A stretch of DNA of 15,218 nt, taken from positions 1 through 15,218 of the forward strand of contig SBFU01000446.1 of the NCBI GenBank assembly GCA_006227785.1, read 5' to 3'. The notes under the pieces were generated by a model. It made no database searches and had not been told where the DNA came from. It saw nothing but the letters and a program-made list of their open reading frames with translations. The number at the start of each line of letters is the position of its first letter. The stretch's first letter is position 1. Below are positions 1 to 7,519 of the stretch, piece by piece. A program made the translations under genes and the position numbers. The stretch comes from Burkholderiales bacterium (GTDB lineage: Bacteria > Pseudomonadota > Gammaproteobacteria > Burkholderiales > Burkholderiaceae_C).

Positions 1-1025
1 CCCAGCCCGGTGTAGCGCTCGACGCTGTCGTGCGGTTCGATGGCCCGGATCACGTCGTGGATGCGTTGCATCACCGCCTTGAAGCTGAAGGCTGGTGCGG
101 TGGCGTCCAGGCCATAGTTCTCGCCATGGCGCATCTGGTGTGCCAGCTTGGCGCTCTTGATCAGGGCCTTGCTGGGCACGCAGCCGTAGTTCAGGCAGTC
201 ACCCCCCATCTTGTGGGCTTCGACCAGGGTGACCTTGGCCTTGACCGCGGCAGCGATGTAGGCAGTGACGAGGCCACCGGCACCGGCGCCAATGACCACC
301 AGGTTGCGGTCGAAGGTGCGCGGGCGCACGCTGTTCCAGCGGGCGTAGACCTTGCGCTTCTGCACCGCTTCGACGATGCGCCGTGCGATCAGCGGGAAGA
401 TACCCAGCAGCACGAAGGAGCCCAGCAGGGCGGGGCTCAGGATGCCTTGCAGCGAGTCCAGCCGCGCCAGCTGGGTGCCGGCGTTCACATACACCAGCGT
501 GCCGGCCAGCATGCCGATCTGGCTCACCCAGTAGAAGGTGAAGGCCTTCATGCGGGTCAGGCCCATCAGCAGGTTGATCAGGAAAAAAGGAACGACGGGG
601 ATCAGCCGCAGGGTGAACAGGTAGAAGGCGCCGTCCTTTTCGACGCCGCGGTTGATCTCGGCCAGGCGCTGGCCGAAGCGGTTTTCGACCGTGCTGCGCA
701 GGATGAAGCGTGAGACCAGGAAGGCCAGTGTGGCTCCCAGGGTGCTGGCAAACGAGACGATGACCGTGCCCCAGAGCAGGCCGAAGATGGCGCCGCCGGC
801 CAGGGTGATGATGGCCGCCCCGGGCAGCGAGAGCGCGGTGGTTGCCACATAGATGGCAAAGTAGGCGCCCGCCACCTGCCAGGGGTGTTGCGCGTACAGG
901 TCGGCAAAGGCCGCCTGGCTCTGCTTGAGGTAGTCCAGGCTCAGGAAGCGGCCGAGGTCAAAGGCAAAAAAGGCGCCGATGCCCACGACGACTGCGATCA
1001 GCAGCAAGATTTTCCGTGTACTCAC
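1..1025 (-). CDS. TVP38/TMEM64 membrane domain fused to FAD-dependent disulfide oxidoreductase (partial, C-terminus missing)
   Basis: The first ~342 residues are visible; the rest lies beyond the left edge. Residues ~5-220 are hydrophobic with several membrane segments and resemble the TVP38/TMEM64 (SNARE-associated, DedA-like) family. Residues ~240 onward begin a pyridine-nucleotide disulfide oxidoreductase: the FAD-binding glycine motif VVIGAGAGGL (243-252) and the redox motif GGDCLNYGCVPSK (274-286), whose cysteines C277 and C282 form the catalytic disulfide as in mercuric reductase and dihydrolipoamide dehydrogenase. The start is GTG at 1023-1025, preceded by AAGGA (1032-1036) with six bases between. 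Such fusions are widespread and often labelled mercuric reductase, but no N-terminal metal-binding domain is present, and the substrate is unknown. The gene diverges from the kinase gene and carries an ECF-type promoter element matching those upstream of bufA and the thioredoxin-like gene. Domain calls are firm; the function is inferred. Confidence 0.9.
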   Translation of the reverse strand, partial: MSTRKILLLIAVVVGIGAFFAFDLGRFLSLDYLKQSQAAFADLYAQHPWQVAGAYFAIYVATTALSLPGAAIITLAGGAIFGLLWGTVIVSFASTLGATLAFLVSRFILRSTVENRFGQRLAEINRGVEKDGAFYLFTLRLIPVVPFFLINLLMGLTRMKAFTFYWVSQIGMLAGTLVYVNAGTQLARLDSLQGILSPALLGSFVLLGIFPLIARRIVEAVQKRKVYARWNSVRPRTFDRNLVVIGAGAGGLVTAYIAAAVKAKVTLVEAHKMGGDCLNYGCVPSKALIKSAKLAHQMRHGENYGLDATAPAFSFKAVMQRIHDVIRAIEPHDSVERYTGL

Positions 1026-1061
1026 GACGTATCCTTGTCTGAATTGTTGTGTTGCTGTTGA

Positions 1062-1087
1062 GTCGCTGTGGACCGCCCATTCTTACA
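1062..1087 (-). promoter_or_regulatory. Putative ECF-sigma promoter of the TVP38-oxidoreductase gene
   Basis: Reading the reverse strand, TGTAAG (1087-1082) is followed after 17 bases by GAC (1064-1062), inside CGACTCA. The same TGTAAG-N17-GAC arrangement occurs upstream of bufA and of the thioredoxin-like gene next to the ECF sigma factor gene. It lies 37-62 bases before the GTG start at 1025, a normal promoter distance. Its -35 half falls within the first codons of the divergent kinase gene. Activity is inferred from the match. Confidence 0.6.
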
Positions 1088-2135
1088 CCCCTTGCCCGAC
1101 GCCTTGCGCGAAGCCCTGCAAGCCGCCGGTCATCCGCTGGCCGCCGTACCCTTGACCCGGCTGCCGGACAAGGGCCTGGCCCATGACCATGTCCGGCTGG
1201 AAGGCGCCGGGCTGCTGGCACGTGTGCCCAAGCAGAGTCAGATGGGGTTGCCGGCGCTGGACAACCTGGCCTATCAGCAGGCCTGCTTTGAACGCGCTGC
1301 CGTGGGCGGAACCACCCCGCGGCTGCACGGCGTGCTGCCGCCATCGGAGGCCTTGCCGCGGGGCGCGCTGCTGGTGGAAGAGATCGTGGGCCGGCCGGCC
1401 CGGTTGCCGCAGGACCTGCCGGCGCTGGCGCAATCGCTGGCCGCGTTGCATGCCCTTGCATTGCCCCCGCTCGCGGCGAGGGCGCCCCTGCGTGCCGACG
1501 CCGACCCCTTGCAGGCGCTGCTGCAGGAGGTGCACGAGCAGGCCGCCTGGTGGCCCCAGGCAGGGGTGCATGACCAGGTGACACGCTGCCTGCAGGCGGA
1601 GCTGGCCGATCTGGCCGCGCTTTGTGCGCAGCCCGAGCGGCCCGAGGTCACCCTGGTGGCCTTCGACGCCCACCCGGGCAATTTCATCGTGCGGGCAGAC
1701 GGCCGGGCTGTGCTGGTCGATCTGGAGAAATGCCGCTACAGCCACCCCGGACTGGATCTGGCCCATGCCACGCTCTACACCTCCACCACCTGGGATATCG
1801 ACGGTCGATGCGCGCTGTCGCCGGCTGAGGTGGCGACCTTCTACCGCGCCTGGGCAGCCTGCGTCGGCGGGGTCCAAGCCCTGTCGGCGATGCGCTGGCA
1901 CCTGCCCCTGCGGCGCGGCATGTGGTTGTGGTCGCTGACCTGGTGCGCCAAGTGGCGGGTGCTGTCGCAGCAGGCCGCGCGCAGCGGGGGCGATGGCGAA
2001 GACTGGTCGGTCCAGCGCAGCGAGGATCGGCTGGTGGCCCACGTGCGCGAGCGGGTCGACCACTACCTGGATCCGGATGTGGTGCACCGGGTTCGTCAGG
2101 GCTTCGACGAACTGGCCGAGGCCTTGGTGGCATGA
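1068..2135 (+). CDS. Aminoglycoside/choline-kinase-like (APH-fold) phosphotransferase
   Basis: A 355-residue protein of the APH phosphotransferase fold. The catalytic loop reads LVAFDAHPGNFIV, with D200, H202 and N205 in the D-x-H-x-x-N arrangement of this family. The metal-binding segment is VLVDLEKC (D218, E220), where many relatives have DFE or DWE. The family transfers phosphate from ATP to small hydroxylated molecules such as sugars, choline or antibiotics; the substrate here is not evident, and nothing points to antibiotic resistance. The start is GTG at 1068, which has only a weak ribosome-binding site (TTGAG); no better upstream start was seen. Its stop overlaps the next gene's ATG (ATGA), so the two are probably translationally coupled. 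That suggests the kinase supplies or modifies a sugar or cyclitol used by the fused transferase downstream. Confidence 0.82.
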   Translation: MDRPFLHPLPDALREALQAAGHPLAAVPLTRLPDKGLAHDHVRLEGAGLLARVPKQSQMGLPALDNLAYQQACFERAAVGGTTPRLHGVLPPSEALPRGALLVEEIVGRPARLPQDLPALAQSLAALHALALPPLAARAPLRADADPLQALLQEVHEQAAWWPQAGVHDQVTRCLQAELADLAALCAQPERPEVTLVAFDAHPGNFIVRADGRAVLVDLEKCRYSHPGLDLAHATLYTSTTWDIDGRCALSPAEVATFYRAWAACVGGVQALSAMRWHLPLRRGMWLWSLTWCAKWRVLSQQAARSGGDGEDWSVQRSEDRLVAHVRERVDHYLDPDVVHRVRQGFDELAEALVA

Positions 2136-3439
2136 AGCTCGCCATCGTGGTTCCTGTGCTGGATGAAGCCGATCAGGTGTCGGCCCGTCTGCAGGCGCTG
2201 GCGCCTCACCGCAACGGCGGTGTGCACGTGGTGGTGGTCGATGGCGGCAGCCAGGATGACACCGTGAAGCGTGCCACGCCCTTCGTCGACCAGGTCGTGG
2301 TGGCGCCGCGCGGACGTTCGTCCCAGATGAACGCTGGCGCTCGTGTGGCGGCCGCGCTGGGTGCCGACACGCTGTTGTTCCTGCATGCCGATACGCACCT
2401 GCCCGCAGGCGCCGTCGCCCTGATCGGGCGTGCCATCGACGGCGGCGCCGACTGGGGACGTTTTGACGTGCACATCGAAGGCCGGCACCCGCTGCTGCCC
2501 ATGGTGGCCACCTTGATGAACCTGCGCTCGCGCCTGAGCGGCATTGCCACCGGCGACCAGGCGGTGTTCGTGCGGCGCCGGCTGTTCGAAGCGGTGGGCG
2601 GGTTTCCCGAGCAGCCATTGATGGAGGACATCGCGCTGAGTGTGCGGCTGCGCGAGGTGTCACCTCCGGCCTGCCTGCGACAGCGCGTCACCACCTCGGG
2701 CCGACGCTGGGACCGGCACGGTCTCTGGACCACCATGGTCCTGATGTGGCGCCTGCGGGCCGCCTATGCGCGGGGTGCCGACCCGCATGCGCTGGCGCTG
2801 CGCTACGGCTACCGCCCGCGCGCGACAGCGGCCTTGGCCATCATGGCCAAGGCGCCGGTCCCCGGGCTGGCCAAGACGCGACTGGTGCCCTTGCTGGGCC
2901 AGGCCGGCGCAGCCCGGGCGCAACGCGGCTTCATCCTGCGCACCCTGGCTTGTGTGCGGGCTGCCGCGCTCGGTCCCGTGACCCTGTGGTGCGCCCCCGA
3001 TGCACAACACCGACTGTTTCGCCTGCTGCGTGAGCGTCTGGGCGTGGCCACCCGGTCGCAGCCCGAAGGCGACCTGGGGCACCGCATGCGGGTGGCCATG
3101 CAGGCCCATTTCGACCATGCCACCGGCCAGCCGTGGATCGTGGTCGGCACCGACTGCCCGGCGCTGACCCCTGCCCATCTGCAGGCCATGGCCGACGCTC
3201 TGTTGCAGCACGAGGCGGTCGTTCTGCCGGCCGAAGATGGCGGCTATGTGGCGCTCGGTCTGGCGCGTCCTTGCCCGTCGGTGTTTGAGGGGGTGGACTG
3301 GAGCACCCCGCAGGTGCTCGCTCAAACCTTGCAAAGGCTGGAGGCCGGCGGTCACAGCTGGGTCGAGTTGCCACCCCTGTGGGACGTGGACGAACCGGCC
3401 GACTGGCAGCGCTGGCAGGAACGGCCGTCCCAGGCTTGA
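2132..3439 (+). CDS. Fused glycosyltransferase: rSAM/selenodomain-associated transferase 2 (TIGR04283-like) + transferase 1 (TIGR04282-like)
   Basis: A 435-residue cytosolic protein made of two families usually encoded separately. Residues 1-~228 form a GT2-type glycosyltransferase: IVVPVLDEA (5-13), VVVVDGGSQDDT (33-44), the DxD-like FLHADTHLP (83-91), and LMEDIALSVRLR (163-174), typical of TIGR04283. Residues ~232-435 form a nucleotidyl/glycosyltransferase-like domain of the TIGR04282 type: MAKAPVPGLAKTRLVP (238-253), VGTDCPAL (338-345), LPAEDGGYVALGL (365-377) and the closing WDVDEPAD (417-424). Both families are annotated as arsenosugar biosynthesis or selenodomain-associated enzymes because they occur near radical-SAM genes; none is in this window. 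The ATG at 2132 overlaps the kinase stop. The reading frame is continuous across the junction, so this is a true fusion. The product is unknown; a glycosylated small molecule is the reasonable inference. Confidence 0.88.
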   Translation: MKLAIVVPVLDEADQVSARLQALAPHRNGGVHVVVVDGGSQDDTVKRATPFVDQVVVAPRGRSSQMNAGARVAAALGADTLLFLHADTHLPAGAVALIGRAIDGGADWGRFDVHIEGRHPLLPMVATLMNLRSRLSGIATGDQAVFVRRRLFEAVGGFPEQPLMEDIALSVRLREVSPPACLRQRVTTSGRRWDRHGLWTTMVLMWRLRAAYARGADPHALALRYGYRPRATAALAIMAKAPVPGLAKTRLVPLLGQAGAARAQRGFILRTLACVRAAALGPVTLWCAPDAQHRLFRLLRERLGVATRSQPEGDLGHRMRVAMQAHFDHATGQPWIVVGTDCPALTPAHLQAMADALLQHEAVVLPAEDGGYVALGLARPCPSVFEGVDWSTPQVLAQTLQRLEAGGHSWVELPPLWDVDEPADWQRWQERPSQA

Positions 3440-3449
3440 CCTGCGTCAA
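3436..3449. promoter_or_regulatory. FNR/Anr-type binding site upstream of the P-type ATPase
   Basis: TTGACCTGCGTCAA is a perfect palindrome of two TTGAC/GTCAA half-sites with a four-base spacer. It fits the FNR/Anr/CRP-family layout TTGAY-N4-RTCAA. It spans the stop codon of the fused transferase gene, and its centre is about 81 bases upstream of the ATPase ATG. A possible -10 (TATGAC, 3481-3486) would place the centre near -50, which is not the classical -41.5. Binding is therefore plausible but unproven, and the site could act as a different promoter class. Confidence 0.45.
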
Positions 3450-3523
3450 CAAGCTGTCCGCAGGGCTGAACCTTGGGTGTTATGACGGCATCAGCGGGTT
3501 AAGGTCGCACCATCCGGCCTGAC

Positions 3524-6292
3524 ATGCCGTTCAACAGAGCCACCGCCCGCCGCATGCCCAGCACACCAGTCACCGCCCCCACCCATGCCGAACCCCGCCT
3601 TTGGCACTCTCTGGCGCCCGATCAGGCGCTGGCACAACTCGAGAGCAGACCCCAGGGTCTGAGCACCGCCGAGGCGGCCGAACGCCTGCAGCGCCACGGC
3701 GCCAACCGGCTGGACATGACCGAAGGCCCAGGTCTGTGGCGGCGTGTGCTGGCGCAGTTCAACAACCTGCTCATCCTGGTGCTGCTGGCGGCGGTGGCGG
3801 TTACGTCGCTGATCGGTCACCTGCTCGACTCGGCCGTCATCCTTGCGGTGGTCTTGCTCAACGTGTCCATCGGGGTGTTGCAGGAAGGCAAGGCCGAGAA
3901 GGCCCTGGCGGCGATCCGCCATCTGCTCGCACCGCACGCCAGCGTCTGGCGGGACGGGCGCCTGCAGGACATCGACGCGGCCGATCTGGTACCGGGTGAT
4001 GTGGTGCAGGTCGCCTCGGGCGACAGCCTGCCGGCCGACCTGCGCTTGCTGCAGGTCAACAACCTGCGCGTCGACGAATCGGCCCTGACCGGGGAATCGG
4101 TCCCGGTCGAGAAGGCGCTGGCGCCGGTGGCGGCCGATGCCGCGCTGGGCGATCGCCTGTCCATGGGTTACGCAGGCACGTTGGTCACGCAGGGCCAGGG
4201 GCGCGGCGTGGTGGTGGCCACCGCCAGTGCCACCGAGATGGGGCGCATCGGTCGCCTGCTCGAATCGGTGGAGCAGGTGACCACCCCCCTGGTGCGCAAC
4301 ATGGGCCAGCTGGCGCGCTGGATCACCCTGGCCGTGGTGGTGGCGGCGGCGGTGCTGTTCGCCTTTGGCACCCTGGTGCGCGGCATGCCGGTGGCCGAGA
4401 TGTTCATGACGGCGGTCGGACTGGCGGTGGCGGCCATCCCGGAGGGCCTGCCGGCCATCATGTCCATCACCCTGGCCATCGGGGTTCAGCGCATGGCCGC
4501 GCGCCACGCGGTGATTCGCCGCCTGCCGGCGGTCGAGACCCTGGGCTCGGTGACGGTCATCTGCTCGGACAAGACCGGCACGCTCACGCGCAACGAGATG
4601 ACGGTGCAGCAGGTGGTGCTGGCCAGCGGGGTGGTCGATGTCGAAGGCGCAGGCTATGGGCCCGAAGGTGCGCTGCGGCGCGACGGCCACCACCTGCAGC
4701 CGGCCGAGCTGTTCCGTGAGGCGCCGGTGCTGCTGGCCCTGACCGAGACCGCCGCGCTGTGCAATGACGCCAGCCTGCACGCGCAGGCGGGTCAGTGGCA
4801 GCTGACCGGTGACCCCACCGAAGGGGCCATGCTGACCCTGGCCATGAAGGCCGGCATCGACCCGGTCGAGCTGGCCCGCGAGCGCCCGCGCACCGGTGCC
4901 ATTCCGTTCGAGTCGGAACACCGTTACATGGCCACGGCGCATGCGGCCGCCGAAGGCGAGCCGGCCGGGCACGACCTGTTGCTCAAGGGCGCACCCGAGC
5001 GCGTGCTGGCCATGTGCAGCCACCAGCTGGCCGACGACGGACAAGATCTGCCGCTGGACGAGGTCTTCTGGCAGCGCGCCATCGATGAACAGGCGCGCGC
5101 CGGCCGCCGCGTGCTGGCCTTCGCCCGTGGCCGCGTGGATGCGGTCACCGCGCTGGACAGTCGAAGCGGGGTCGATGGTCTGGTGCTGCTGGGTCTGGTC
5201 GGCATCATCGACCCGCCGCGCCAGGAAGCGATCGAGGCGGTGGCGCAATGCCGGGCGGCGGGCATCCGGGTCAAGATGATCACCGGCGACCACGCGGTGA
5301 CGGCCAGCGCCATCGCCACCCAGCTGGGCATGGGCGAAACCTTGCGCGCGGTCACCGGCCCCGAGATCGAAGCCCTGGACGACGCAGCCCTGCAGCAGAC
5401 GGTGCAGGTCACCGATGTCTTTGCCCGCGCCAGCCCCGAGCACAAGCTGCGCCTGGTGCGCGCCCTGCAGGCGCGGGGCGAGGTGGTGGCCATGACCGGC
5501 GACGGTGTGAATGACGCGCCTGCACTCAAACAGGCCGATGTCGGTGTGGCCATGGGGCGCAAAGGGACCGAGGCGGCCAAGCAGGCCGGCGCCATCGTGC
5601 TGGCCGACGACAACTTCGCCTCGATTGCCCATGCGGTGGAAGAGGGACGCACCGTCTACGACAACCTGCGCAAGACCGTGACCTTTCTGCTGCCCATCAA
5701 CGGTGGTGAGTCGATGTCGCTGGTGGCGGCGGTTTTGCTTGGGCTGGCCCTGCCCATTCTGCCGGTGCAGATTCTGTGGGTGAACATGGTCAGCTCCATT
5801 GCGCTGGCCATGGTGCTGGCTTTCGAACCGACCGAGCCCGGTGTCATGCAACGCGCACCCCGTGCGCCGGGCGAGGCCATGCTGAGCCCATTCGTGATCT
5901 GGCGCATTGTGCTGGTCTCGGTCCTGTTCACGGTGGGCATCTTTGGCATGTACCAGTGGTCCCTGGCCGGCGGTGCAACCGTGGAGGCAGCGCGCACCAT
6001 GGCGGTCAACACCCTGGTGGCGATGGAGGTGTTCTACCTGTTCAGTGTGCGCTACCTCAAAGCACCGTCGTTCACCCTGGCTGGTGTACGGGGCACGCCC
6101 AGGGTGCTGATGGCTGTCGCCCTGGTGGTCGCGTTGCAGGCCCTGTTCACCTACGCCCCCGTCATGCACCTGTGGTTTGGGACGCAGGCCCTGGCACCGG
6201 CCCAGGTGTTGCTGTGCGCCTTGGCCGGGCTGGCCGTGCTGGTGTTGCTCGAAGCCGAAAAATGGGTCGTGCGTCAGCGAAAGCGGGAGTAA
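3524..6292 (+). CDS. P-type cation-transporting ATPase (SERCA/PMA-like, cation unresolved)
   Basis: A 922-residue inner-membrane ion pump of normal family length. In order it shows an N-terminal cation-ATPase domain (~25-95), the actuator motif LTGESVPVEK (188-197), the M4 motif PEGLP (306-310), the phosphorylation site SDKTGTLT (348-355, acceptor D349), a nucleotide-binding domain, the hinge motif MTGDGVND (657-664) and six C-terminal membrane segments. In M5, INGGE keeps N726 and E729 at positions matching Ca2+ ligands of SERCA. In M6, WVNMVSS keeps the Asn (N754), but the Asp of SERCA is replaced by Ser (S758), as in bacterial PMA-type pumps. The ion could be Ca2+, Na+, Mg2+ or another. 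ATG 3524 gives the longest N-terminus without a clear ribosome-binding site; ATG 3554 is an in-frame alternative. The stop lies 19 bases inside the converging ynjF. Confidence 0.93.
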   Translation: MPFNRATARRMPSTPVTAPTHAEPRLWHSLAPDQALAQLESRPQGLSTAEAAERLQRHGANRLDMTEGPGLWRRVLAQFNNLLILVLLAAVAVTSLIGHLLDSAVILAVVLLNVSIGVLQEGKAEKALAAIRHLLAPHASVWRDGRLQDIDAADLVPGDVVQVASGDSLPADLRLLQVNNLRVDESALTGESVPVEKALAPVAADAALGDRLSMGYAGTLVTQGQGRGVVVATASATEMGRIGRLLESVEQVTTPLVRNMGQLARWITLAVVVAAAVLFAFGTLVRGMPVAEMFMTAVGLAVAAIPEGLPAIMSITLAIGVQRMAARHAVIRRLPAVETLGSVTVICSDKTGTLTRNEMTVQQVVLASGVVDVEGAGYGPEGALRRDGHHLQPAELFREAPVLLALTETAALCNDASLHAQAGQWQLTGDPTEGAMLTLAMKAGIDPVELARERPRTGAIPFESEHRYMATAHAAAEGEPAGHDLLLKGAPERVLAMCSHQLADDGQDLPLDEVFWQRAIDEQARAGRRVLAFARGRVDAVTALDSRSGVDGLVLLGLVGIIDPPRQEAIEAVAQCRAAGIRVKMITGDHAVTASAIATQLGMGETLRAVTGPEIEALDDAALQQTVQVTDVFARASPEHKLRLVRALQARGEVVAMTGDGVNDAPALKQADVGVAMGRKGTEAAKQAGAIVLADDNFASIAHAVEEGRTVYDNLRKTVTFLLPINGGESMSLVAAVLLGLALPILPVQILWVNMVSSIALAMVLAFEPTEPGVMQRAPRAPGEAMLSPFVIWRIVLVSVLFTVGIFGMYQWSLAGGATVEAARTMAVNTLVAMEVFYLFSVRYLKAPSFTLAGVRGTPRVLMAVALVVALQALFTYAPVMHLWFGTQALAPAQVLLCALAGLAVLVLLEAEKWVVRQRKRE

Positions 6293-6879
6293 CCCCAACC
6301 GATACGCAAGGCGGTGGTGATCGCGCACAGGGCCGCAAAGCCGTAGGCGATGGGAGCGAACCATTGTGGCCACAGGCACATGGCCACAAAGGCGATAAGG
6401 GTCTCGGTGGCCTCGGTCAGTCCGCCCAAGAAGTAAAAGCTCTTGTCGGGAAAAGCCAGCGACTGCAGCTGCCGCTTCTCGGCCACGATGGCAAAGGCCA
6501 GAAAGCTGCTGCCGGTGCCGATGAAACTGGCCAGCAGGACCGCAGCGGCCAGTGCATTGGCGTGCGGGTCGGCCACCGCAAAGGCCAGTGGAATCGAGGC
6601 ATAGAACAGGAAGTCCAGCGTGATGTCCAGAAAGCCGCCACGGTCGGTGGGCTGGGTGACGCGGGCCACCGCACCGTCGAGGCCGTCCATCAGGCGCGAA
6701 GAAAGCAGCAGGGCCAGGCCAACCAGAAAGTGCCCGGTGGCAATGGCCATGGCCGCGCCCAGTCCGAGCACAAAGCCGGTCCAGGTCAATGCGTCGGCGC
6801 TCACGCCACAGCGGCACAGCACGCGCGCCGCTCGCACCATCAGTGGCCGGATGGCGGCCTGAATGGCCTTATCCAGCAT
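6274..6879 (-). CDS. ynjF: CDP-alcohol phosphatidyltransferase family membrane protein (YnjF-like)
   Basis: A 201-residue membrane enzyme with the CDP-alcohol phosphotransferase signature MDGLDGAVAR...GGFLDITLD. All key residues of D-x2-DG-x2-AR...G-x3-D-x3-D are present, and membrane segments surround the motif. The family moves a phosphoalcohol from a CDP-activated donor, usually CDP-diacylglycerol, to a second alcohol, making phospholipid head groups or inositol phosphates. The spacer between AR and the conserved G is seven residues; I recall eight or nine as usual. The start chosen is the ATG at 6877-6879, inside the last codons of the ATPase gene, an 11-base overlap. Its position as the last gene after ynjB, ynjC and ynjD matches the E. 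coli ynj cluster, where ynjF has this fold and no assigned substrate. It lacks the ynjA and ynjE neighbours. The family call is strong; the exact lipid or polyol is unknown. Confidence 0.88.
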   Translation of the reverse strand: MLDKAIQAAIRPLMVRAARVLCRCGVSADALTWTGFVLGLGAAMAIATGHFLVGLALLLSSRLMDGLDGAVARVTQPTDRGGFLDITLDFLFYASIPLAFAVADPHANALAAAVLLASFIGTGSSFLAFAIVAEKRQLQSLAFPDKSFYFLGGLTEATETLIAFVAMCLWPQWFAPIAYGFAALCAITTALRIGWGYSRFR

Positions 6880-7519
6880 GCACCAGTTCCACCACCAGCG
6901 AGGGGTCGGCGATATCGGCCGTGTCGTGGGTGACGAGGATGGCCGGGATGTGCGCGGCGCGGATGTGCCCGAAGACGAATTCCCTGAATTGCGACCGCAG
7001 GGCGGCATCCAGACGCGAGAAGGGTTCGTCCAGCAGCAAGGCCCTGGGGCGGGCCAGCAGGGCCCGCATCAGGGCCACGCGTGCGCGTTGCCCGCCCGAC
7101 AGGGTGGCCGGGTCACGGTCACCGTAGCCCGCCAGCCCCGCCTCGGCCAGCGCCTGTTCGGCCTCGGCCCTGCGTGCGATGGCCGGCCCCGGTGCCAGGG
7201 CAAAGAGCAGGTTTTCGATGACGCTCAGGTGGGCGAACAGCAGGTCGTCCTGGAAGATCAGGCCGATGCCGCGCCGCGCTGTCGGCAGCCGGGTCAGGTC
7301 CTGTCCGTCCAGCAGAATCCGTCCCTCGAAATCCAGCGCCGACTGGCCCTCGGCGACCGCGCCCAGGGTTCCTGCGACGGCCGCCAGCACCGAGCTCTTG
7401 CCGCAGCCGCTGGGCCCCATCAGGGTCAGGACCTGGCCAGGCTGCACCTCCAGCCGCAGGTCCGAGACCAGGCTGCTGGCTGCACCGCCCAGTCGGCGGA
7501 TATGGACATTCAGACTCAT
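6869..7519 (-). CDS. ynjD: ABC transporter ATP-binding protein (YnjD-like)
   Basis: A 216-residue nucleotide-binding subunit with all catalytic motifs: Walker A GPSGCGKSS (35-43), Q-loop Q90, signature LSGGQ (140-144), Walker B LLLDEP (161-166) and H-loop H198 in LVTHD. It has no C-terminal regulatory extension, unlike many ~350-residue import ATPases; this short form matches YnjD. It should power the double permease encoded just upstream. The start is the ATG at 7517-7519, which overlaps the permease stop as ATGA, so translation is coupled. An open frame continues upstream of this ATG, but it runs inside the permease gene in another frame and is not used. Confidence 0.9.
   Translation of the reverse strand: MSLNVHIRRLGGAASSLVSDLRLEVQPGQVLTLMGPSGCGKSSVLAAVAGTLGAVAEGQSALDFEGRILLDGQDLTRLPTARRGIGLIFQDDLLFAHLSVIENLLFALAPGPAIARRAEAEQALAEAGLAGYGDRDPATLSGGQRARVALMRALLARPRALLLDEPFSRLDAALRSQFREFVFGHIRAAHIPAILVTHDTADIADPSLVVELVHAG

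Noticed and set aside
30..713. Forward open frame of 227 codons opposite the TVP38-oxidoreductase gene
   Set aside because: The reverse strand carries continuous TVP38 and FAD-oxidoreductase motifs; this frame is its shadow.
1..1025. Plain mercuric reductase (merA) call for the left-edge gene
   Set aside because: There is no N-terminal heavy-metal-binding domain or mer genes nearby, and the N-terminus is a TVP38 membrane domain; the C-terminal Cys pair needed for the call is outside the window.
1083..2663. Reverse-strand open frame of 526 codons opposite the kinase and transferase genes
   Set aside because: Low-complexity, Arg/Gln/His-rich translation without a recognisable family; it crosses two well-supported forward genes.
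3491..6817. Reverse-strand open frame of 1108 codons opposite the P-type ATPase gene
   Set aside because: The translation is rich in His, Gln, Gly and Arg without domains; it is the usual antisense shadow of a GC-rich gene. The forward frame has every P-type ATPase motif.
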